Positions 30,567-39,712 of a stretch of DNA of 64,000 nucleotides are shown here, piece by piece. The notes beneath the pieces were generated by a model. That model was not told the DNA's origin and did not search any database. It worked only from the letters and a program-made list of their open reading frames with translations. The DNA is from JAHQVK01 sp036788295. GTDB taxonomy: Bacteria; Myxococcota; Kuafuiibacteriia; Kuafuiibacteriales; Kuafuiibacteriaceae. Location: NCBI GenBank assembly GCA_036788295.1, contig DAIQNR010000004.1:71294-135293 (forward strand), written 5' to 3'. The position numbers and the translations under genes are program-made. Numbering within the stretch: the stretch's first letter is position 1; the number at the start of each line of letters is the position of its first letter.

Positions 30567-32629
30567 CGAGGGTCCTCCGACCAAGAGGAGATCGGGGGGA
30601 GCTGGGGCTCGTCGAGCCACTGGGCCACCGCCCAACCGACCAGGGACACCGCGACGCCAACCGCGGCAAAGCCGAGCGACTGCGCAAACCCGCGGTTGTC
30701 CTCTTGGGCCCGCACTCGGCCCTGGAGGGCATCGAAACGATCGGGCTCGGTCGTCGCCCCGAGGGCGCGAAGCGCGTCTTCGCGCCGATTCTCGAACCGC
30801 TGCGCCGCCGAGAATCGCTCCACCGCCAGCCCCGCGAACACCGCCGCCGCCCCGAAGCTCGCAAACTTGGCCCACGGAGCGGTGTGCAGCCGCTCCACCG
30901 CAGGAGCCTCCGCCGATGGTTCGAGCGCAGCGGACGGAACCATCCGAACGTGGGGCGGGGCCCCTTCGGGCATCGCCTGAGACCCCGGCTCGGAACCCGG
31001 CTCGATCGCCGGCGGCCGCAGGGGGGTCTCCTGCCACCACCGGGGCGCGTTGGTGGAGAATCGGCGGTAGGCTACGAACTGCGGAGCGGTGGCCGGGTCG
31101 GCGCCGAGCCCCGGCAGCGCCCGCCCCGGTCCAAACAGCGGCTCGACCACGAACAGGCGGCCCCCAGCGGCCCGCCAGCCGTCGAGCATCGCGAGCAAGG
31201 GCACCGACAGCCGAGCGTCGAGCGCGACTTCGAGCGCCCGCGCCAAGGAAGCCGGACGCGACCTCTTCGGTTGGTCCCTGCCCGCTGCGTCCGCCGGTTC
31301 GAGCCCGAGGCCCCCGGACGCGGCGACGAGGTCGATGCCGGCGTCGGAGGCGATGGCTGCCACCTCCTGCACCTGCCGAAGCAGCGTGGGCACGGCCGTG
31401 TTCTCGAGAAACGACACCGCGGCGTCGGCGGTGCCCGGGGGCAGATCGGCGCCGAGGCGAGGGTTCACCGCGAGGGCGTCCACCGCCGCCCCCGTCGCCT
31501 CGAACTCCATCATGCGCCGCACCAACGCCGAGTCGCCGAGCGGCACCGACAAGACCCGCACCACCCGATCGGCCCCGAGCGCCCGGCGGAACGCCGAAAA
31601 CGAGGACCGCGCCCGGCGGGTCGAAGCCAACCACCGGCCCACCTGGGGGTCCGGATCGAGGACCGCCCCCTCTCGAAGCAGGCGGTCCTCGCTGGCCGGC
31701 TCCGATCGTTCGGAGTCGACCTCGAGGTACAGTCGGAGCCCCGGCTCCAGCATTTTGGCCGCGAGGCCAGCGAGCCGCTGCAGGTGGTCGTCGTCGAGTC
31801 GGGCGGGAATGCGCAGCCACAGGTCCGCCCGAAGGTGCGAGGCGAGCGCGAAGTGGTGCTCGTAGGCCACCCCGCCGGGGCCGGTCTGGGTCGCGTCGTC
31901 CGGCTTCGCGCGGTGGGCCCAGTCGCTCGGGGCGTCCGCCGGCAACCACCCCGCGGTGCGCAGCACCGAAAACGGGGTCAGCCGCTCGACGAAATCCGGA
32001 TCGAAGCTCGGGACCGGGCCTTCGGACCACCGCTCGGGGAGCAGCTCCACCGACCGGATCGGCATCGACGGGGAGCTGCGCTCGATGCGAATCGAGACCG
32101 TCGCCCCGCCCGCGACCAGCTCGATCCGCCCCGCGGACCGGCGGCCCACCCGGGCCCCGCCGACCTCGACCCGGCCGTCCCCCAGATACCGGAGCACATA
32201 GCTCGCTCCGGGCTCCGTCGGTGCGTCGGCCACGGCCACCTGCCCGCGAGCGAGCCGCCGAACCCACCCCTTCTCGTCGAGAGCGAGCGGCTCGGGGTGA
32301 GGGCGACCCCGGCGGTCCAGAGCCCGCCAGCGGCTCGCCTGCCGAAACCGATCGGTGAACGCGACGTGGTCGGTGCCCACCCCGATCGGCCCGAGCGTGA
32401 CCCCGAGCGGGGAACGACGGTCGGCCCGCGGACCCTCGACCACCGGCGCCGGCGGGTTCTCGGGCTCGTCCGGCTCGGCCCCCATCCACTGCGGCTCGGT
32501 GGGCGGCGGGACCGGGGCCTGCGGCGCGAACGCCCGAGGCTGCGAGCCGGCGACCTGGCAACCGGCCACGAGCAGTGGCACCAGGGGACGGAGCAACCCG
32601 AGCCTTGGACTGTTTGTCGTCGCGCTCAT
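30563..32629 (-). CDS. Lipoprotein with TIM-barrel-like glycosidase-related domain and C-terminal membrane helices
   Basis: 688 aa. Lipobox LVAGC with Cys24. Residues ~60-170 are beta-rich. Residues ~220-560 resemble uncharacterised (beta/alpha)8 glycoside-hydrolase-like proteins; WAHRAKPDDATQTGPGGVAY and the stretch LRADLWLRIPARLDDDHLQRL fit that family. In relatives an Asn-Glu pair (EYSNEVWN) follows, but here the corresponding text is LYLEVDSERSEP, so catalytic activity is doubtful. Near the C-terminus there are two hydrophobic segments (FASFGAAAVFAGLAV and LGFAAVGVAVSLVGWAVA). A lipid anchor at one end and membrane helices at the other is unusual. Four-nt overlaps on both sides tie it to the Ser/Thr kinase and the Cys-rich/kelch gene. 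Confidence 0.75.
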   Translation of the reverse strand: MSATTNSPRLGLLRPLVPLLVAGCQVAGSQPRAFAPQAPVPPPTEPQWMGAEPDEPENPPAPVVEGPRADRRSPLGVTLGPIGVGTDHVAFTDRFRQASRWRALDRRGRPHPEPLALDEKGWVRRLARGQVAVADAPTEPGASYVLRYLGDGRVEVGGARVGRRSAGRIELVAGGATVSIRIERSSPSMPIRSVELLPERWSEGPVPSFDPDFVERLTPFSVLRTAGWLPADAPSDWAHRAKPDDATQTGPGGVAYEHHFALASHLRADLWLRIPARLDDDHLQRLAGLAAKMLEPGLRLYLEVDSERSEPASEDRLLREGAVLDPDPQVGRWLASTRRARSSFSAFRRALGADRVVRVLSVPLGDSALVRRMMEFEATGAAVDALAVNPRLGADLPPGTADAAVSFLENTAVPTLLRQVQEVAAIASDAGIDLVAASGGLGLEPADAAGRDQPKRSRPASLARALEVALDARLSVPLLAMLDGWRAAGGRLFVVEPLFGPGRALPGLGADPATAPQFVAYRRFSTNAPRWWQETPLRPPAIEPGSEPGSQAMPEGAPPHVRMVPSAALEPSAEAPAVERLHTAPWAKFASFGAAAVFAGLAVERFSAAQRFENRREDALRALGATTEPDRFDALQGRVRAQEDNRGFAQSLGFAAVGVAVSLVGWAVAQWLDEPQLPPISSWSEDPR

Positions 32630-34191
32630 CGGTTTTGCTCTCGATGGGCGGCCCGCAGCCGGGACAGCGCTCGGCGAAGCTGCTCGGCGAAGCGGCCCGC
32701 CGTCGCCGGTCGAAGCTCGGGGACCGGCGACATCGCCCGCTCCACGAGCTCCCGGACCCGCTGCGGCACCTCGATGTCGCTCGGCAGGGGCGGCGGCGGG
32801 GCCGACATGCGGGCCTTCACTGCGTCCACGGTGGGCTCGAACGCGGCCCGCCCGGCGAGCATCTCCCACAGGACCACCCCGAGAGAGAACAGGTCGGATC
32901 GGGGGTCGGCCGGCCGCCCTTTCGCTTGCTCCGGGGCCATGTACCGCAGCGTGCCCACCATCATCCCCTCGTTCACCGGCTGGCGGTCGGTCCGGACCGC
33001 GACCCCGAAATCGGACAGCTTCGCCCGGGCCCCTCGGTCCACCAGCACGTTGCTCGGCTTGACGTCCCGGTGAACGATTCCGGCGGCGTGCACGGCGGCG
33101 AGCGCCTCGGCCAGCGTTTTCGCCACGTGCAGGGCGAGGTACGGCTCGAGTCGGCCCCCCCGAAGCAGCGCGCGCAGGCTTCGGCCAGCGAAGTACTCCA
33201 TGACGAAGAAGGTCACCTCCGCCTCCCTTCCGAAATCGAACACCGACAGGCAACCGGCGTGCTGGACCCGGGCCGCCATCCTCGCTTCGGCCAAGAAGCC
33301 CTCGAGAAGGTCTGGGTCTTCGGCCAGCGAAGGCGCGAGCACCTTCACCGCCACCGGGCGCTCGAGCACCTGGTCCCGGGCGAGGTACACGGTCGCTTGC
33401 GAGCCTCGACCGACCTCCCGCTCGAGCCGAAAGCGCCCGCGAAGGATCGACCCCACCAGCGCGTGAGGGGCCGGGCTCGGGGGCCGGGACGGCCAGCCGA
33501 AATCGAGCGACGCGCTGTCATCGGCGAGGTCGGCGACCAGGTGTTCCGCGTCGATGACGGCGCTGATCGCGGCGTCGATCTCGCGAACCGACCGGCCAGG
33601 GGGTTCGAACCGCGCTTCATGGGTCGCAGGGACCGGATGGGAAGGGTGGACGAGCCGAAGCGTCGCTCGAACGTGCTCGGCGTAATCGGTGGCTCCCGCC
33701 TTCATCGCCGACTCGAGCTCGTCGGCCCACGCCGCGGCGCTCGATCCGAGCGGCGAGCTCCCCCGACGCCGCTCCTCCGCCCAAATGAGCCGGGCGGCAG
33801 GCTCCGATGGGGCCTCGTCGGACAGCGGCCCCTCCGCCGCCCGGAGCACGGCCTCGCTCGGCTCGGGGTCGTCCTCGTCGAGCGGAGCGAGCAGCAACGG
33901 GCGGGGCAAGCTGGTCTCCTCCGAGGCGGCGCGAGCGGGACCAGGGAGCCACTTCGCGTTCGAGACATCGCTCTCTTCCGTGTCCGCGGGCGCCAGGTTG
34001 GCCATCGGCGGGCCCTCGAGCTGGGCCCGCAGCCGCTGCGCTCGCTGCTCGTCGCCGGCGTGCTGGAAGGCCTCGGCCGCCTCGAGCAAAAGCTGCCGGC
34101 CGATGCTGGCGTCGCCCTGGGCGATGGCGTGCTCGGCCTGCTCCACGAGGCGCAGCGCCGCTCGCGCCGACTGGGTGCCCTCCGCGCTCAC
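32626..34191 (-). CDS. Cytoplasmic Ser/Thr protein kinase, first gene of signalling operon
   Basis: 521 aa from GTG at 34191, chosen for its AAAGGAGG Shine-Dalgarno 5 nt upstream; the frame is open much further but that is antisense to the next gene. Residues 1-60 form TPR-like helices (EQAEHAIAQGDASIGRQLLL). A long acidic linker follows. Kinase domain ~252-505: VGRGSQATVYLAR, VAVKVLAP, HRDVKPSN, LSDFGVAV, MAPEQAKG; all catalytic residues are present. No TM segment is seen. It heads the operon 34191-26938 and is divergent from the pseudo-kinase/receiver gene, with 96 nt between the starts for two promoters. Confidence 0.93.
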   Translation of the reverse strand: MSAEGTQSARAALRLVEQAEHAIAQGDASIGRQLLLEAAEAFQHAGDEQRAQRLRAQLEGPPMANLAPADTEESDVSNAKWLPGPARAASEETSLPRPLLLAPLDEDDPEPSEAVLRAAEGPLSDEAPSEPAARLIWAEERRRGSSPLGSSAAAWADELESAMKAGATDYAEHVRATLRLVHPSHPVPATHEARFEPPGRSVREIDAAISAVIDAEHLVADLADDSASLDFGWPSRPPSPAPHALVGSILRGRFRLEREVGRGSQATVYLARDQVLERPVAVKVLAPSLAEDPDLLEGFLAEARMAARVQHAGCLSVFDFGREAEVTFFVMEYFAGRSLRALLRGGRLEPYLALHVAKTLAEALAAVHAAGIVHRDVKPSNVLVDRGARAKLSDFGVAVRTDRQPVNEGMMVGTLRYMAPEQAKGRPADPRSDLFSLGVVLWEMLAGRAAFEPTVDAVKARMSAPPPPLPSDIEVPQRVRELVERAMSPVPELRPATAGRFAEQLRRALSRLRAAHREQNR

Positions 34192-34287
34192 CGTTGCCTC
34201 CTTTCGGTGGACGCTAGCCGAATTCCGCGTCCCGGCGAAGGCGCCGCTCCGGTTGATCTTTTGGGACCGGAGGGCAAGCCTTTCCCC

Positions 34288-35649
34288 ATGGCGGGGGAAG
34301 ATGGCGAAGTCGAGACAGCCACCGCCCACACCCTCCCCGGGTTGGCGTCTTTTTCTGTCGGACTCGATGGTCGGTATCGCTCGTTCGATCAAGAACACGC
34401 GGCGGTCGTCGCGTCGAGAGGGGGCGCGGCCCCCAGGGTAGGCGAACTGGCGCCGTCCGCCCTCGCCTCGGCGCTGGTGAGGGCCGCCGCCGGTCAGCAG
34501 GTGCAAGAGACCTGGTCCTCTGCGGGGGCTCCTCCTCTGCCGGTGCTGCTCTTCCCCATCGCCGGCGGTGTGCTCGTTCTTCACCCGAGCCGCGCCGCGG
34601 GAGCCCGGCGCGACGAGCTGACCCGACTGTCGGAGGGGGTCGTCAACGAGCTCAACAACCTCGAGGTGGGCCTCGGGGGGGTGACGGAGGGGCTTCGCAG
34701 CGACCCGAGCGAAGCCCATGTCACCCTGGATCTCTTGACCGACCTCGCCGCCCGCGCCGACGCCGCGCGGCGCCTGGCCCGCACCATCCGCTCGCTCGTG
34801 ATGCCGACGCCCACCACCACGGTGGCGCTCGACGACGTCCTTCGCCGGCTCGAGCCCCGGCTCCGGCGAGCGGCGCCGCGCTGCGGGTTCACCGTGGAGG
34901 TCGGCGCCCCCGAGGTCGAGGTGGAGGCCGAGGTCGAGGAGCTGGCCGACGCGCTCGGGGAGCTGGTGCGAAACGCAGCCGAGGCCGGCGCCCGGCGGGT
35001 CGTCGTGCGCTCGGGTCTGGGCCCCCCCGGGACCGTCGTGCTCGACGTGGACGACGACGGCGAGGGCATCGATCCCGACCGGCAGTCCCAAGCCTTCGAG
35101 GTCTACACCGGGTCGCGAAAGCACACCCAGGGCATCGGGCTCACGCGGGTCCGCGGGGTCGCGCTCAGCCACCGGGGGTGGGTTCGAGTCGAAGAGAGCC
35201 GCCCGGGCAAAACGGTGCTGCGCCTCAGCTTGCCCATCGCGAGCCCGAGATCGCCCCCGAGCCCTCCGCCGGCGCCCGCTCGACCCCGGTCGCTCGACGT
35301 GTTCGTCATCGACGACGCGCCCGAGGTCCGCCGGGTCCTGGGCCGCATCCTTCGCCACGCCGGCCACCGGGTCGCAGAGGCCGAGGACGGGGTCGATGCG
35401 CTCGAGAAGCTCGAAGCGAGGGGCGGGCTGCCCGATTTGGTCGTGCTCGACCTGATGATGCCCCGCATGGACGGCGTAGAGACCTACCGGGCCCTGAGGT
35501 CCCGCTCGACGACGCTGCCGGTGCTGATCACGAGCGGATTTCACCCGTCCAGCCTCGGCTTCCTCGAGACGGACTCCCGGGCGAGCTTCTTGCCCAAGCC
35601 CTTCCTGCCCGCCGAAGTCATCGCCGCGCTCGACGCCCTCATGCGCTGA
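34288..35649 (+). CDS. Histidine kinase-like ATPase plus receiver, phospho-His missing
   Basis: 453 aa from ATG at 34288. Residues ~15-100 are PAS-like. The dimerisation helix reads LSEGVVNELNNLEVGL where active kinases have VAHEFNN; the expected His is Asn120. The ATPase part is otherwise intact (N-box LGELVRNAAEAGA, G1 VDDDGEGID, G2 TQGIGLTRVRG). A receiver domain (~335-453) has the acidic pair VIDDAP, phospho-acceptor Asp ~388 in VLDLMMPRMDG, and the Thr/Lys switch (LITSGF, LPKPF). The receiver looks functional while the kinase half probably cannot autophosphorylate on His. No membrane segment is seen. It is divergent from the Ser/Thr kinase operon. Confidence 0.85.
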   Translation: MAGEDGEVETATAHTLPGLASFSVGLDGRYRSFDQEHAAVVASRGGAAPRVGELAPSALASALVRAAAGQQVQETWSSAGAPPLPVLLFPIAGGVLVLHPSRAAGARRDELTRLSEGVVNELNNLEVGLGGVTEGLRSDPSEAHVTLDLLTDLAARADAARRLARTIRSLVMPTPTTTVALDDVLRRLEPRLRRAAPRCGFTVEVGAPEVEVEAEVEELADALGELVRNAAEAGARRVVVRSGLGPPGTVVLDVDDDGEGIDPDRQSQAFEVYTGSRKHTQGIGLTRVRGVALSHRGWVRVEESRPGKTVLRLSLPIASPRSPPSPPPAPARPRSLDVFVIDDAPEVRRVLGRILRHAGHRVAEAEDGVDALEKLEARGGLPDLVVLDLMMPRMDGVETYRALRSRSTTLPVLITSGFHPSSLGFLETDSRASFLPKPFLPAEVIAALDALMR

Positions 35650-35676
35650 GACCCCGCATCGGGTAGCGTCCCGGCC

Positions 35677-37104
35677 ATGGGCCTCGACGTGCACCTCATC
35701 GGCATCTGCGGCACCGGGATGGGCAGCTTCGCCGGGTTGCTCGGCGCGGCAGGCCATCGGGTCCGGGGCAGCGACCAGAATGTCTATCCGCCGATGTCCA
35801 AGAAGCTCGAGGACTGGGGCGTCCCGGTGTTCGAGGGCTACCGGGCCGAGAATCTGCATCCGCCGCCGGACCTCGTCGTCGTCGGCAACGCGATCCGGCG
35901 CGACAACCCGGAGGCGATGGCGGCCGAGCGCGCCGGACTGACCATGACCTCGTTTCCGGCGGCGCTCCGTGAGCTCTTCCTCGACGGTCGGCGCTCGCTG
36001 GTCGTGGCCGGAACCCACGGCAAGACGACGACGACGAGCTTGCTGGCCTGGATGCTGGCCCGAGCCGGGCGCGACCCGAGCTTCCTCATCGGGGGGGTCC
36101 CCGAGAACTTCGGAGAAGGTTTTCGATGGGGAAAGGGCCCATGTTTCGTGGTGGAGGGCGACGAGTACGACACCGCGTATTTCGACAAACGCCCGAAATT
36201 CCTTCACTACCAGCCAGAGCGGCTCGTGATCACCTCGCTCGAGTACGACCACGCCGACATCTACCCCGACGTCGAGACCATCGAGGCCCGCTTCGAGGAG
36301 CTGGTCGCGCTCGTCCCCGACCACGGCCTCGTCCTCGCGTGCGCCTCCGCGCCCCGGGCCCTGGCCCGGCGTTCGGCCTGCCGGGCTCGATTCGCCACCT
36401 ACACCGCGCGCGACCGGGTCGATGCCAGCTGGCGCGCGGCCGGGGTGACGCCGGACGGAGACGGTGTTCGCTTCACCCTCGAGCACCAGGGTCGGCCGCT
36501 GGCCTCTCTGTTTCTCCCCATGTCCGGGCGACACAACGTCGAGAACGCGGTGGCCGCCTCGGCGCTCGCCCTCGAGGAGGGTCTCGACCTCGGCGAGCTC
36601 GCCGAGGCAATGGCGTCGTTTCGGGGGGTTGCGCGCCGCCAGACCGTCCGGGCGGTGGTCGGCGGAGTGCGCATCATCGACGACTTCGCCCACCACCCGA
36701 GCGCGGTGGCCGAGACCCTCGCCGGCCTTTGCGCCCGGTACCCCGAAGGCAGGCTGGTCGCCGTGTTCGAGCCGCGGACGGCGACCAGCGCCCGGAGCAC
36801 GTTTCACGACGCCTACGCTCGCGCCTTCGCCGACGCGGACCTCGCCGTCATCGCCCCCGTGGGACGGCCGGAGCTCCCGGCGAGCGAGCGGCTCGACGTC
36901 GCTCGGCTCGTCCTCGACATCGAGAAGTCAGGCACGGAAGCCGAGGCTCCGGAGAGCCTCGACCGGCTGGTCGCCCGGCTCACCGCCGCGCTGCTCCCCG
37001 GCGACACCGTCGTGCTGATGAGCAACGGCGGCTTCGGCGGGGTGCCCAACCGCCTCGAGACCGCGCTCGCCGCCCGGTTTCAGTCCAAACCGCCGCTCCG
37101 ATAG
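35677..37104 (+). CDS. mpl: UDP-MurNAc:L-Ala-gamma-D-Glu-meso-DAP ligase
   Basis: 475 aa, the expected size. N-terminal Mur-ligase fold begins LIGICGTGMGSFAGLLGAAG. The ATP-binding loop GTHGKTTTTSLLAWML is at ~110-125. The central domain contains the conserved YDTAYFDKRPKFLHY and HNVENAVAAS segments, and the C-terminal domain has DDFAHHPSAV. Mpl attaches recovered murein tripeptide to UDP-MurNAc in peptidoglycan recycling; tripeptide use separates it from MurC, and EGDEYDTAYFDKRPKF is the Mpl-type sequence. No recycling partner (ampG, nagZ) is adjacent. Its 3' end overlaps the convergent epimerase gene by 25 nt. Confidence 0.93.
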   Translation: MGLDVHLIGICGTGMGSFAGLLGAAGHRVRGSDQNVYPPMSKKLEDWGVPVFEGYRAENLHPPPDLVVVGNAIRRDNPEAMAAERAGLTMTSFPAALRELFLDGRRSLVVAGTHGKTTTTSLLAWMLARAGRDPSFLIGGVPENFGEGFRWGKGPCFVVEGDEYDTAYFDKRPKFLHYQPERLVITSLEYDHADIYPDVETIEARFEELVALVPDHGLVLACASAPRALARRSACRARFATYTARDRVDASWRAAGVTPDGDGVRFTLEHQGRPLASLFLPMSGRHNVENAVAASALALEEGLDLGELAEAMASFRGVARRQTVRAVVGGVRIIDDFAHHPSAVAETLAGLCARYPEGRLVAVFEPRTATSARSTFHDAYARAFADADLAVIAPVGRPELPASERLDVARLVLDIEKSGTEAEAPESLDRLVARLTAALLPGDTVVLMSNGGFGGVPNRLETALAARFQSKPPLR

Positions 37105-38021
37105 AACGTCACCGTTCGGGCGATCCCCTCCGCGAAGTCCACCTGGGGCTCGTACCCGAGCAGGGCCCGGGCGCGCCCGATGTCGGCCTGCGAGTGGCGG
37201 ACGTCCCCGGCCCGAGGCGGCCCGTGCACCGGGGGCCGACCCCGGCCGACCGCATCCCGCACCGCCCGCGCCAGCTCCACCAGGGTGATCCGGTCGCCGC
37301 GGGCCACGTTGATGACTGCGCCCGCCGCCTCCGGCGCCTCGCAGGCGAGCAGATTCGCCTGGACCACGTCGGCGATGAAGGTGAAATCGCGCGAAGTCGT
37401 GCCGTCGCCATGGATGGTCGGCGCCTCGTCCCGCAGGCAAGCGCCGATGAACAGCGGGATCACCGCCGCGTACGCGCTGTTCGGATCCTGCCTGGGGCCG
37501 AACACGTTGAAGTAGCGCAGCGCGACGGTCTCGAGGCCGAAGCACTCGGTGAAGACCCGGCAGTAGAGCTCGCCGGCGTACTTCTGGACCGCGTACGGGC
37601 TCTTCGGCGACGCGGGCATGGTCTCGACCTTCGGGAGCCGCTCGGTGTCGCCGTAGGCGGACGAGGACGCGGCGTACACCACCCGCCGGACGCCCGCGTC
37701 GCGGGCCGCGATCAAGAGGTTGAGCGTCCCGTCGACGTTGACGGCGTGGGTCTCGGCCGGTCGCTCGAGCGACTTCGGAACGCTCGGGAGCGCAGCTTGG
37801 TGGAGCACGAAGTCCACGCCCGCCACCGCCCGCCGGCACGTCTCCGGGTCGGTCACCGAGCCCTCGAGCAGGTCCAGCGAGGGCAAAAAGGGGTCTAGGT
37901 TCTCACGCTTGCCCGTCGAGAGGTCGTCGAGCACGCGGACGCGATCCCCTCGGGCGAGCAGCGCCTCGACGAGGTTCGAGCCGATGAAACCGGCGCCGCC
38001 GGTGACGAGCACGCTGGGCAT
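37080..38021 (-). CDS. NAD-dependent sugar-nucleotide epimerase
   Basis: 313 aa, extended short-chain dehydrogenase/reductase. NAD-binding GGAGFIGSN at residues 8-16; catalytic Ser in YAASSSAYGD and YxxxK in SPYAVQKYAGE; substrate-contact RYFNVFGPRQDPNSAYAAVI. The motifs match UDP-glucose/UDP-GlcNAc 4-epimerases (GalE/WbpP group), which supply sugars for surface polysaccharide. The exact sugar is undecided. The glycosyltransferase at 45079 could use similar pathways but is not linked. ATG at 38021. Confidence 0.9.
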   Translation of the reverse strand: MPSVLVTGGAGFIGSNLVEALLARGDRVRVLDDLSTGKRENLDPFLPSLDLLEGSVTDPETCRRAVAGVDFVLHQAALPSVPKSLERPAETHAVNVDGTLNLLIAARDAGVRRVVYAASSSAYGDTERLPKVETMPASPKSPYAVQKYAGELYCRVFTECFGLETVALRYFNVFGPRQDPNSAYAAVIPLFIGACLRDEAPTIHGDGTTSRDFTFIADVVQANLLACEAPEAAGAVINVARGDRITLVELARAVRDAVGRGRPPVHGPPRAGDVRHSQADIGRARALLGYEPQVDFAEGIARTVTFYRSGGLD

Positions 38022-38074
38022 GGGCGGACCATGCCCGAACTGCCGCCGGACGGCACCCGGTTCACCTGCCGCCG

Positions 38075-39712
38075 GTGGTTGTGTATGAGCCCGGGGTGAC
38101 CGACGGGTTCGTCGAGCACGTCGGTCGGTTCCGGGTGGTCGGGTGCATCGCCCGGGGCGGCATGGCGGAGATCTTCCTCGCGCGGCCCGACGACCCGGAG
38201 TCCACCGACGCCGGCGCGGAGGTCGCGCTCAAGCGGCTCTTGCCCGGGCTCGCCCACGACCGCGGGTTCCTCGAGATGTTCCGGGACGAGGCCCACCTCG
38301 CCTCGCAGCTCGACCACCCGAACATCGTCCGCATCCTCGAGGTGGGAGAGGACCCAAACGGGCCCCACATCGCGATGGAGCTCCTGCGGGGGGTGAACCT
38401 GCGGGACTTGTTGTCGCGCCTGCAGACCCTCCGCCAATCGATGCCGCTTCCGCTCGGGATCGCGATCTGCGTTCAGGCCCTGTCCGCGCTCGGGCACGCC
38501 CACCGGTTCGCCGACGGGCAGGGTCGACCGCTGCGGCTCGTGCATCGGGACGTGTCCCCGCAAAACGTGATCCTCACCTACGACGGCGCGGTGAAGCTCG
38601 TGGACTTCGGGGTCGCGAAGGCGGAGGGGCGGCTCCACCAGACGCGGGCCGGGCTCATCAAGGGAAAGTTCGCGTACATGTCCCCCGAGCAGGTGGACGC
38701 CGGGGAGCTCGACGGGCGCTCCGACCTGTTCGCGCTCGCCGAGGTGTTCTTCGAGCTGCTGCTCCGCCGACACCCTTTCTACGCCGCGTCCGACATGGAC
38801 GTGCTGCGCAAGGTGCTCGACGAACCGGCGCCGGACGCGAGGGTCCTCGATCCGAGTTTCCCGGACGTCCCGGCCGAGGTCCTGCATCGGGCCCTCGAGA
38901 AGCGGCCCGAGGATCGCTTCCCCGACGCGGAGTCGATGCGGGCCCCGCTCGACGCCTGGCTCAGAGAGGTCGGGCAGCGGCCCACCTCCCGCGACCTCGC
39001 CCGCTTCGTCCGAAGCCTGTTCGGGGACCGACTCCGAGAGGAGGAGCGGGCTCGGCGAGCCGGGGACGACCGCGCCCTGGTCGAGGCGCTCCGGGTCGGG
39101 CGCGCGTCGGTGGTGGGCATGGTCACCCAAATGGGAGCTCCGGTCGTGCCCACGGCGCTCGACGGCTCGGAGGATGTGCCCACCGTCATCGCCGGGGGCA
39201 GGCCACCCCGACCCAGACCGCACTCGGTGACGGTCCGCCCCGCGTCGCCCGGTCGGCGCGGACCACGGATCGTACCTGCGGAGCGAGCCGACGCAGCCGA
39301 TCCGGCCGAGGCGCCGGCTCCCCCCGAGCCGCTCGAGGTGGCGCCGCTCGAACCCACTTCCCGGAGGCCCAGGCCGTTTTCGGCGCCCCGACGGTTCGAC
39401 CTCGCCGTGTTCGCGCTCGGGTTGCTCGCCCTGCTCGCGTCGATCCGCTTCGCGCTCGCCCCCCCACGGGGTACCGCCGACATCGACGTCCACAGCGAGC
39501 CGCCCGGCGCCGAGGTGTGGGTGAACCGGCAGCGTTCCGGCCTGACCAGCCCAGCCCGGCTGCGCATCCCCACCGGCGAGCCGGTCGATGTCGAGCTGCG
39601 GCACCCGGGCTTTCGCACCTGCACGAAGCGGGTGCTGCTCGGCAGCGACGTGCCCGCGGACATCCGCTGCCGGCTCGAGCCGCTCCCGCACCCCGCGCCT
39701 CGCTTTCCTTGA
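38075..39712 (+). CDS. Membrane Ser/Thr protein kinase with PEGA domain
   Basis: 545 aa from GTG at 38075 (GTG 38081 or 38096 also possible). Kinase domain ~17-280: IARGGMAEIFLAR, VALKRLLPG, HRDVSPQN, LVDFGVAK, YMSPEQVDAG. Closely related in motif style to the kinase at 2447, including RxGMAE and AGLIKGKFAY. One TM helix at ~440-460 (LAVFALGLLALLASIRFAL), then a single PEGA module (~466-525; SEPPGAEVWVNRQRSG, RIPTGEPVDVELRHPGFR). Its stop codon lies within the -35 box of the rpsU operon promoter, so the two transcription units abut without a visible terminator. Confidence 0.92.
   Translation: MVVYEPGVTDGFVEHVGRFRVVGCIARGGMAEIFLARPDDPESTDAGAEVALKRLLPGLAHDRGFLEMFRDEAHLASQLDHPNIVRILEVGEDPNGPHIAMELLRGVNLRDLLSRLQTLRQSMPLPLGIAICVQALSALGHAHRFADGQGRPLRLVHRDVSPQNVILTYDGAVKLVDFGVAKAEGRLHQTRAGLIKGKFAYMSPEQVDAGELDGRSDLFALAEVFFELLLRRHPFYAASDMDVLRKVLDEPAPDARVLDPSFPDVPAEVLHRALEKRPEDRFPDAESMRAPLDAWLREVGQRPTSRDLARFVRSLFGDRLREEERARRAGDDRALVEALRVGRASVVGMVTQMGAPVVPTALDGSEDVPTVIAGGRPPRPRPHSVTVRPASPGRRGPRIVPAERADAADPAEAPAPPEPLEVAPLEPTSRRPRPFSAPRRFDLAVFALGLLALLASIRFALAPPRGTADIDVHSEPPGAEVWVNRQRSGLTSPARLRIPTGEPVDVELRHPGFRTCTKRVLLGSDVPADIRCRLEPLPHPAPRFP

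Noticed and set aside
34192..36807. Minus-strand extension of the Ser/Thr kinase frame upstream of 34191
   Set aside because: Open only because it is antisense to the pseudokinase and mpl genes; the GTG at 34191 has an AAAGGAGG.
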